From Ramlibacter sp. (lineage in GTDB: Bacteria; Pseudomonadota; Gammaproteobacteria; Burkholderiales; Burkholderiaceae): a stretch of 17,983 nt of DNA. A model generated the notes under the pieces. That model was given only the letters and a program-made list of their open reading frames with translations. It was not told the DNA's origin and ran no database searches. Numbering within the stretch: position 1 is the first letter of the stretch; the number at the start of each line of letters is the position of its first letter. The position numbers were made by a program, and so were the translations under genes. Below are positions 14,002-17,983 of this stretch, piece after piece. The DNA lies in assembly GCA_014376915.1 (NCBI GenBank), contig JACMQP010000610.1, positions 1 to 17,983 of the forward strand, given 5' to 3'.

Positions 14002-15027
14002 ATGAGCAACCAAATCGCCCCCCTTCACCATCCCCTGGGGGACAGCGGCCTGAAAGTGCCCCAGCTCTGGCTGGGCACGATGATGTTCGGCGACCAGACC
14101 AGCGAGGCCGAGTCGATCAGCATCATCGACGCGACGCGCTACGCCGGCCTCAATGCGCTCGACACGGCGGACGTCTATGCCAAGGGCGAGTCGGAACGGA
14201 TCGTCGGTCGGGCGATCGCCGCCGACCGCGAGCGCTGGGTGCTCGCAACCAAGGTCGCGAACCAGGTCGGCAGGGAACCGAACGATCGCGGCCTGTCGCG
14301 CCGCTGGTTGTTGCAGGCGGTAGAGGGCAGCCTCCAGCGCCTGAACACCGACTACATCGACCTGTACTACATGCACCGCGACGACGAAACGGTACCGATC
14401 GAGGAGACGTTGTCGACCATGGCGCGGTTGATCGACGTCGGCAAGATCCGCTACTACGGCGTGTCGAATTTCCGCGGCTGGCGGGTGGCGCGCATGGTGG
14501 AGACGGCACGCCGCATGGGCATCCCGCAGCCGGTCGTGTGCCAGCCGCCTTACAGCGCCGTGACGCGACTGATCGAGACCGAACTGCTGCCCTGCTGCCA
14601 CCACTACGGTGTCGGCGTGGTGGTGTACAGCCCGCTGGCGCGAGGCGTGCTGACCGGCAAGTACAAGCCGGGCGCCGAGCCAGAAGCCGGCAGCCGGGCG
14701 GCGCGCGGCGACAAGCGCATCCACCAGACCGAGTTCCGGCCCGAGTCGCTGGAGCTGGCGCAGCACTTCAAGACCCATGCCGAAGCGCGCGGTATGAGCC
14801 CGACGCAGTTCGCGATCGCCTGGGTGCTCAACAACCAGCAGGTCAACGGCGTGATCGGTGGGCCGCGCACACTGGACCAATGGAAGGATTACATCGCCGC
14901 GTTGTCGCTCAAGCTCAACGCCGAAGACGAAAGCTTCGTCGACCAGCTGGTGCCGCCGGGCTACGCCTCCACCCACGGCTACAACGACCCGATGTACCCG
15001 CTGACCGGGCGCACCACCGTCGCCTGA
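14002..15027 (+). CDS. Aldo/keto reductase
   Basis: The 341-residue cytoplasmic TIM-barrel oxidoreductase uses NADPH to reduce aldehydes or ketones. The catalytic tetrad is visible: D54 and Y59 in LDTADVYAKGESE, K84 in LATKV, and H125 in YYMHRDD. Other family marks are GKIRYYGVSNF, QPPYSAV, VVVYSPLARGVLTGKY and the C-terminal VNGVIGGPRT cofactor segment. The AGGAG ribosome-binding site lies 8 bases before the ATG. It is the third gene of the operon, 48 bp after the oxygenase, where it might reduce or oxidise a carbonyl formed by the oxygenase; this role is inferred only from context. A catalytic class cannot be assigned beyond the family. Confidence 0.93.
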   Translation: MSNQIAPLHHPLGDSGLKVPQLWLGTMMFGDQTSEAESISIIDATRYAGLNALDTADVYAKGESERIVGRAIAADRERWVLATKVANQVGREPNDRGLSRRWLLQAVEGSLQRLNTDYIDLYYMHRDDETVPIEETLSTMARLIDVGKIRYYGVSNFRGWRVARMVETARRMGIPQPVVCQPPYSAVTRLIETELLPCCHHYGVGVVVYSPLARGVLTGKYKPGAEPEAGSRAARGDKRIHQTEFRPESLELAQHFKTHAEARGMSPTQFAIAWVLNNQQVNGVIGGPRTLDQWKDYIAALSLKLNAEDESFVDQLVPPGYASTHGYNDPMYPLTGRTTVA

Positions 15028-15051
15028 GACGCTAAGATGATCGACGCCCGG

Positions 15052-15068
15052 CAGCGCCATTTGCGCTG
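15052..15068 (+). other. Stem-loop in the leader of the M20 gene
   Basis: CAGCGC-cattt-GCGCTG is a perfect 6-bp stem (one further G-U pair possible) ending 12 bp before the M20 start codon, in the largest gap of the operon (53 bp). No T-run follows. The M20 gene shows no Shine-Dalgarno sequence, so this structure could affect ribosome loading or act as an mRNA processing point. Confidence 0.35.
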
Positions 15069-15080
15069 TCCCGCGCACCC

Positions 15081-16277
15081 ATGAAAACAGCCTCAGACAT
15101 CACGCCATACCTTGGCAAACTCATCAGCTTCCGCCGAGACCTGCATGCCCATCCCGAACTGAAGTTCGAGGAATCGCGCACTTCCGACCAGATCGCTTCG
15201 TACGTCAAGGCGCTGGGCTTGCCCCTGCACCGCGGCATGGGTGGCACCGGCGTCGTCGCAACCTTGCGTGGCAACGGGCCGAATGCCGGCGATCCGGCCC
15301 GCGCCATCGCACTGCGCGCCGACATGGACGCGCTGCCGGTGCAGGAGCTCAATGGCTTCGAGTACGCCAGCAAAAACGCGGGCCGAATGCACGCCTGCGG
15401 CCACGACGGCCACACCGCCATGCTGCTGGGCGGCGCCACGCTGCTGGCCAAACAGCCCGATTTCAACGGCACGGTGCACTTCATTTTCCAGCCGGGCGAG
15501 GAAGGCGGCGCTGGCGCGCGACTCATGATGGAAGACGGGCTGTTCGAGAAATTCCCGGTGAAGGCGGTGTTCGCACTGCACAACTGGCCGGCGCTGCCGG
15601 CGGGGCAGATGGGCGTGCGGGTGGGCCCCATCATGGCATCGGCCAACCGCTTCGAAATTCGCATCCGCGGCAAGGGCGGCCACGCGGCCCAACCCCACAC
15701 CACGGTCGATCCAATCCCGGTCGCCTGCGCGATCGTCGGCCAACTGCAGACGCTGGTGTCGCGCACTGTCGACCCGCTGGACAGCGCGGTGCTGACGGTC
15801 GGCAAGATCGAATCGGGGACGGTGGAGAACATCATCCCGAATGAAGCCTTCATCTACGGAACCTGCCGCACGCTGAGCACCGAGACGCTGAACCACCTGG
15901 TCGAGGGCATCGAGCGCATCAGCAGCCACGTGGCGCAGGCGCACCGCGCGACGGCAGAAGTGATCATCAAGCCGGGCTACCCCACTACGGTCAACCATCC
16001 GCACGAGGCGCGTTTCATGGCGCAGGTGATGGGTGCCCTGGTCGGCGAGGGCAACGCCCACGACGACGTGCTTCCAGCGATGACGGCGGAGGATTTCGGC
16101 TTCATGCTGGAACAGGTGCCGGGCAGCTACGGCTTCATCGGCAACGGGACGGGTGGCAAGCCGGGCGTGAACCTGCACAACGCCGGATACGACTTCAACG
16201 ACGACATCCTGGGCCTGGGCGCGAGCTTCTGGGACCGGCTGGCGCGCCAGTGGTTCGAACAGGAAGCAATCCGGTGA
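15081..16277 (+). CDS. M20 family amidohydrolase (hippurate hydrolase/aminoacylase-like)
   Basis: The 398-residue protein is a dinuclear metal-dependent amidohydrolase of the M20D type, which releases acids from N-acyl or N-aroyl amino acids. Metal and catalytic motifs are intact: DLHAHPEL (20-27), RADMDALP (79-86), HACGHDGHTAMLLGGA (104-119; Cys106, His108), QPGEEGGAGA (137-146; Glu140, Glu141), HNWP (167-170), GGHAAQPH (199-206) with the dimer-domain His201, MTAEDFGFM, and LHNAGYDFND (His366). No signal peptide is seen. No Shine-Dalgarno sequence precedes the ATG, which is set by the family N-terminus. Its stop overlaps the following receptor GTG as GTGA. In this operon it could free an aromatic acid from an amide conjugate, but the substrate cannot be read from sequence. 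Confidence 0.94.
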   Translation: MKTASDITPYLGKLISFRRDLHAHPELKFEESRTSDQIASYVKALGLPLHRGMGGTGVVATLRGNGPNAGDPARAIALRADMDALPVQELNGFEYASKNAGRMHACGHDGHTAMLLGGATLLAKQPDFNGTVHFIFQPGEEGGAGARLMMEDGLFEKFPVKAVFALHNWPALPAGQMGVRVGPIMASANRFEIRIRGKGGHAAQPHTTVDPIPVACAIVGQLQTLVSRTVDPLDSAVLTVGKIESGTVENIIPNEAFIYGTCRTLSTETLNHLVEGIERISSHVAQAHRATAEVIIKPGYPTTVNHPHEARFMAQVMGALVGEGNAHDDVLPAMTAEDFGFMLEQVPGSYGFIGNGTGGKPGVNLHNAGYDFNDDILGLGASFWDRLARQWFEQEAIR

Positions 16278-17254
16278 CATCGCGTCGGCACACGCTCGGC
16301 CTGGGACTGGGACTGCTGTGAGGGGCGGCCCTGCCGCCGCACGCCTTCGCGCAGGGTCTATGGCCCAGCCGTCCGGTGAAGATCGTCGTTCCCTATCCCG
16401 CCGGCGGCGTCAACGACGCCGTGGCCCGCCTGCTGGCCGAGCGGCTCGCACCGCTGCTGGGGCAGCCGGTGGTGGTGGACAACAAGGCCGGCGCCGGCGG
16501 CACCATCGGAATGGACGCGGTCGCCAAGTCGGACGACGGCCACACGCTGGCCTTTGCGGCGATCAGCCCGCTGACGCTCAACCCGCACGTGATGAAAGTG
16601 CAGTACGACCCGCTGAAGGACTTCGTCGCGGTCGCCTCCGTCATGTACTCGCCGGTGTACGTGCTGGCGACGCCGAAATTCAAGGGCAAGACCTTCGCCG
16701 ATGCGATCGCGGCAGCCAAGGCGCAACCGGGCAAGGTGAGCATCGCCAGTTCCGGCTACGGCACGCTCGGCCACATCATGATCGAGCAGATCCGGCGCAA
16801 GTCGGGCGCGGACCTCACGCACGTGCCATACAAGGGCGGCAGCCAGCTGATCACCGACGCCGCCGGCGGCCAGTTCGACCTGTTCGTCGCGAATCCGCTG
16901 GCCAGCATCAACGGCCTGATCAACGAGGGCAAGCTGCGCGTGCTGGCGGTGACCGGGCCGCGGCGCCTGGCCAACCTGCAGGAGGTGCCGACGCTGGCGG
17001 AGCTCGGCTATCCGGAGGCCAACCTGACGTCCCTCTTCGGGTTCTACGCGCCTGCGGCAACCCCGCCGGAGGTTGTGAAGCGCATCAACATCGAGATCAA
17101 CCGGGTGCTCGCTGAAAAAGAGACGCAAGAGCGCCTACGCAAGCTCGACAACGTGATCAGCACGACAACGCCGCAGCAGTTCATCGCGATCATCGAGAAG
17201 GAATACTCGGCGAACGCGCGCGTTGTGAAAGAGGCGAACATCAAGGCCGAATGA
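16274..17254 (+). pseudogene. Second Bug/TctC receptor gene with an in-frame TGA in its signal peptide
   Basis: From GTG 16274, which overlaps the M20 stop (GTGA) and has AGGAAG 7 bases upstream, the frame encodes MTSRRHTLGLGLGLL, a TGA stop (codon 16, 16319-16321), then GAALPPHAFAQ and a complete mature Bug protein. Joined, the two halves make a normal RR-containing signal peptide with AFA-Q cleavage and a family-typical length of about 325 residues. The mature part is intact: KIVVPYPAGGVNDAVAR, GQPVVVDNKAGAGG, SSGYGTLGHIMIEQI, LTHVPYKGG, VPTLAELGYPEAN. The longest uninterrupted reading begins at a GTG (16376) with no ribosome-binding site and no signal peptide, so its product could not be exported. 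A recent nonsense mutation, a base error, or readthrough are all possible. It would have been the last gene of the operon. Confidence 0.85.
16324..16338 (+). other. GC hairpin directly after the in-frame TGA
   Basis: GGCGGC-cct-GCCGCC is a perfect 6-bp stem with a 3-base loop, beginning two bases after the TGA of the second receptor gene. Its stem sequence equals that of the hairpin at 13969-13986. It lies in signal-peptide codons (GAALPP), so it may simply reflect GC-rich codon choice; a readthrough-promoting role is speculative. Confidence 0.4.
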
Positions 17255-17278
17255 CCGGCCTTGCTGGCGGCTGAAGCG

Positions 17279-17791
17279 CTACCGCAGCAGGCCGGCGATC
17301 ACGTCGACCACCAGCTGGCTCTGCGGCGACACCAGCAAGATGTCGTTGCCGACGCGCACATAACGGTAGCCGGGCGGGGCGACCGGCAACTGCACGATGA
17401 CCGGCTGCGGCACCAGGTACACGGTGACGGTTCGCGGCAGCGGCTGACCCACCGTGTAGCGGACCTGGCCCGGCGGCAGGCAACCGTTGTTTTTCTTCGC
17501 GAGGCCTGGCGGGCAACGGCGACCGTTGCCGTACTGCTGGCTGTAGTAGCTGCGGACGGATTCGCGCTGCTGGTCGCTGAAGTACTGGCCAACCCTGACG
17601 TCGTCGCGGTCGCGGTGCTTGTCACCCTTCTTCTCGCGCTTGTCCTCCTGCTTTTCAGCCTTGCGCTCGTCCTTTTCGGCATGCTTGTTGCCCTTGCCCT
17701 TGCCTTTGCCGTGGTCGTCGTCGGCCAGGCTGGCACCGGCAGCGAAGACGCAGGCGATGGCGAGCGCGGCGGCGCGAAGGTGCGTGGACAT
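17279..17791 (-). CDS. CigR/RcnB family periplasmic protein with a highly charged linker
   Basis: The 170-residue protein starts with a signal peptide (cleavage near SLA-DDD, residue 23/24). A low-complexity charged region follows (24-66), beginning [14 protein letters not shown] and rich in Lys, Glu, Asp and Arg. The C-terminal domain resembles the RcnB/CigR family: [14 protein letters not shown] (70-83), [17 protein letters not shown] (93-109), VGQPLPR (114-120) and [15 protein letters not shown] (141-155). RcnB is linked to nickel/cobalt homeostasis in E. coli and CigR to virulence control in Salmonella; neither role can be assigned here. The ATG at 17791 is preferred over an upstream GTG because GGTGA sits 5 bases before it. 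That site overlaps the infA stop, 5 bp away, suggesting coupled expression. It converges on the second receptor gene with 24 bp between stops. Confidence 0.85.
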   Translation of the reverse strand: MSTHLRAAALAIACVFAAGASLADDDHGKGKGKGNKHAEKDERKAEKQEDKREKKGDKHRDRDDVRVGQYFSDQQRESVRSYYSQQYGNGRRCPPGLAKKNNGCLPPGQVRYTVGQPLPRTVTVYLVPQPVIVQLPVAPPGYRYVRVGNDILLVSPQSQLVVDVIAGLLR

Positions 17792-17796
17792 AGCGG

Positions 17797-17983
17797 TCAC
17801 CGGCGGGCCGGCGGCGGGCCGGAGCGGCCGGCGATATGGCGGAACGTGATCCGGCCCTTGGTCAGGTCGTACGGCGACATTTCCAGCGACACGTTGTCGC
17901 CGGCGATGATGCGGATGTGGTGCTTGCGCATCTTGCCGCCGGTGTAGCAGATCACCTGGTGGCCGTTTTCGAGCGTCACGCGA
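17797..17983 (-). CDS. infA: Translation initiation factor IF-1, C-terminal part (truncated by window edge)
   Basis: The visible residues [30 protein letters not shown] and following form the OB-fold of IF-1, ending with [13 protein letters not shown] as in the family (common form SPYDLSKGRIVFR). IF-1 binds the ribosomal A site during initiation. The gene begins beyond the right edge; the GTG at 17979 is an internal Val codon. A tail of about 14 residues ([13 protein letters not shown]) extends past the usual IF-1 end, and the KMRKHHIRI segment differs from the common KMRKNYIRI. These traits fit the secondary infA paralogue of Burkholderiales rather than the ribosomal-operon copy, which is inference. 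No ribosomal-protein gene follows; the CigR/RcnB-type gene does. Confidence 0.93.
   Translation of the reverse strand, partial: RVTLENGHQVICYTGGKMRKHHIRIIAGDNVSLEMSPYDLTKGRITFRHIAGRSGPPPARR

Noticed and set aside
13954..15078. 374-codon minus-strand open frame over the aldo/keto reductase gene
   Set aside because: Shadow of a gene with an intact catalytic tetrad; no ribosome-binding site or motif supports it.
15093..16280. 395-codon minus-strand open frame over the M20 gene
   Set aside because: Antisense to a protein with all catalytic motifs; its His/Arg/Asp-rich translation matches no fold I recognise.
16319..16321. Selenocysteine insertion at the TGA
   Set aside because: A selenocysteine in the middle of a cleaved signal peptide makes no functional sense, and the downstream hairpin is shorter than a bacterial selenocysteine element.
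16304..16330. Lipoprotein signal, if the stop replaced a Cys codon
   Set aside because: The preceding residues are Leu-Leu rather than the small residue needed at the -1 position of a lipobox; the downstream AFA-Q site fits ordinary cleavage.
16318..17115. Alternative plus-strand frame over the second Bug gene, considered as evidence for a frameshift
   Set aside because: The mature receptor frame is continuous from 16322 to 17254, so only a stop codon, not a frameshift, interrupts it.
1..17983. CRISPR array, tRNA, rRNA, insertion sequence or prophage genes
   Set aside because: No regularly spaced repeats, cloverleaf-like sequences, transposase or phage motifs, or flanking inverted repeats with target duplications were seen by eye.

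Overview
The window is GC-rich, densely packed chromosomal DNA, most likely from a betaproteobacterium of the order Burkholderiales. This placement is an inference from three features: two Bug/TctC-type solute receptors without their membrane partners, a translation initiation factor 1 copy with the Pro/Arg-rich tail seen on secondary betaproteobacterial infA paralogues, and a CigR/RcnB-type periplasmic protein beside it. I see no rRNA, tRNA, CRISPR array, phage gene or insertion sequence.

Layout. Positions 1-3523 hold mixed housekeeping or accessory genes: the 3' part of a UdgX-type uracil-DNA binding protein (+), then on the minus strand an exported MetX-like alpha/beta hydrolase followed by an MFE-2-like short-chain dehydrogenase, and divergently a DUF938 methyltransferase-like gene (+). 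Positions 3540-8202 are a tight four-gene minus-strand operon, in transcription order: zinc deacylase of the succinylglutamate desuccinylase/aspartoacylase family, acyl-CoA dehydrogenase, family III CoA-transferase, MmgE/PrpD protein. It reads as a catabolic module: release a carboxylic acid from a conjugate, activate it with CoA, oxidise it, and hydrate, dehydrate or decarboxylate a small polycarboxylate. The substrate is unknown. Positions 8380-10787 (+) carry an unrecognised conserved-looking protein and an MdtD-like DHA2 exporter.

Positions 10784-17254 form a second catabolic locus. A LysR regulator (-) diverges from a five-gene plus-strand operon: Bug receptor, Rieske non-heme iron oxygenase, aldo/keto reductase, M20 amidohydrolase, second Bug receptor. 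The first two genes overlap as ATGA and the last two as GTGA. A perfect 14-bp palindrome in the LysR/receptor gap is the best regulatory-site candidate. The logic suggests uptake, oxygenation, carbonyl reduction and amide hydrolysis of an aromatic or amide-type organic acid. No oxygenase reductase is present.

The clearest anomaly is an in-frame TGA inside the signal peptide of the second Bug gene (codon 16, 16319-16321), followed two bases later by a perfect GC hairpin. It is either a pseudogene, a base error, or an unusual readthrough case. Other points of note are the acyl-CoA dehydrogenase, whose usual C-terminal catalytic Glu is replaced while an isovaleryl-CoA-dehydrogenase-type Glu is present, and the operator-like inverted repeats at 8296-8357. 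The window ends with a CigR/RcnB-type gene only 5 bp downstream of infA (both -). Both window edges cut genes.
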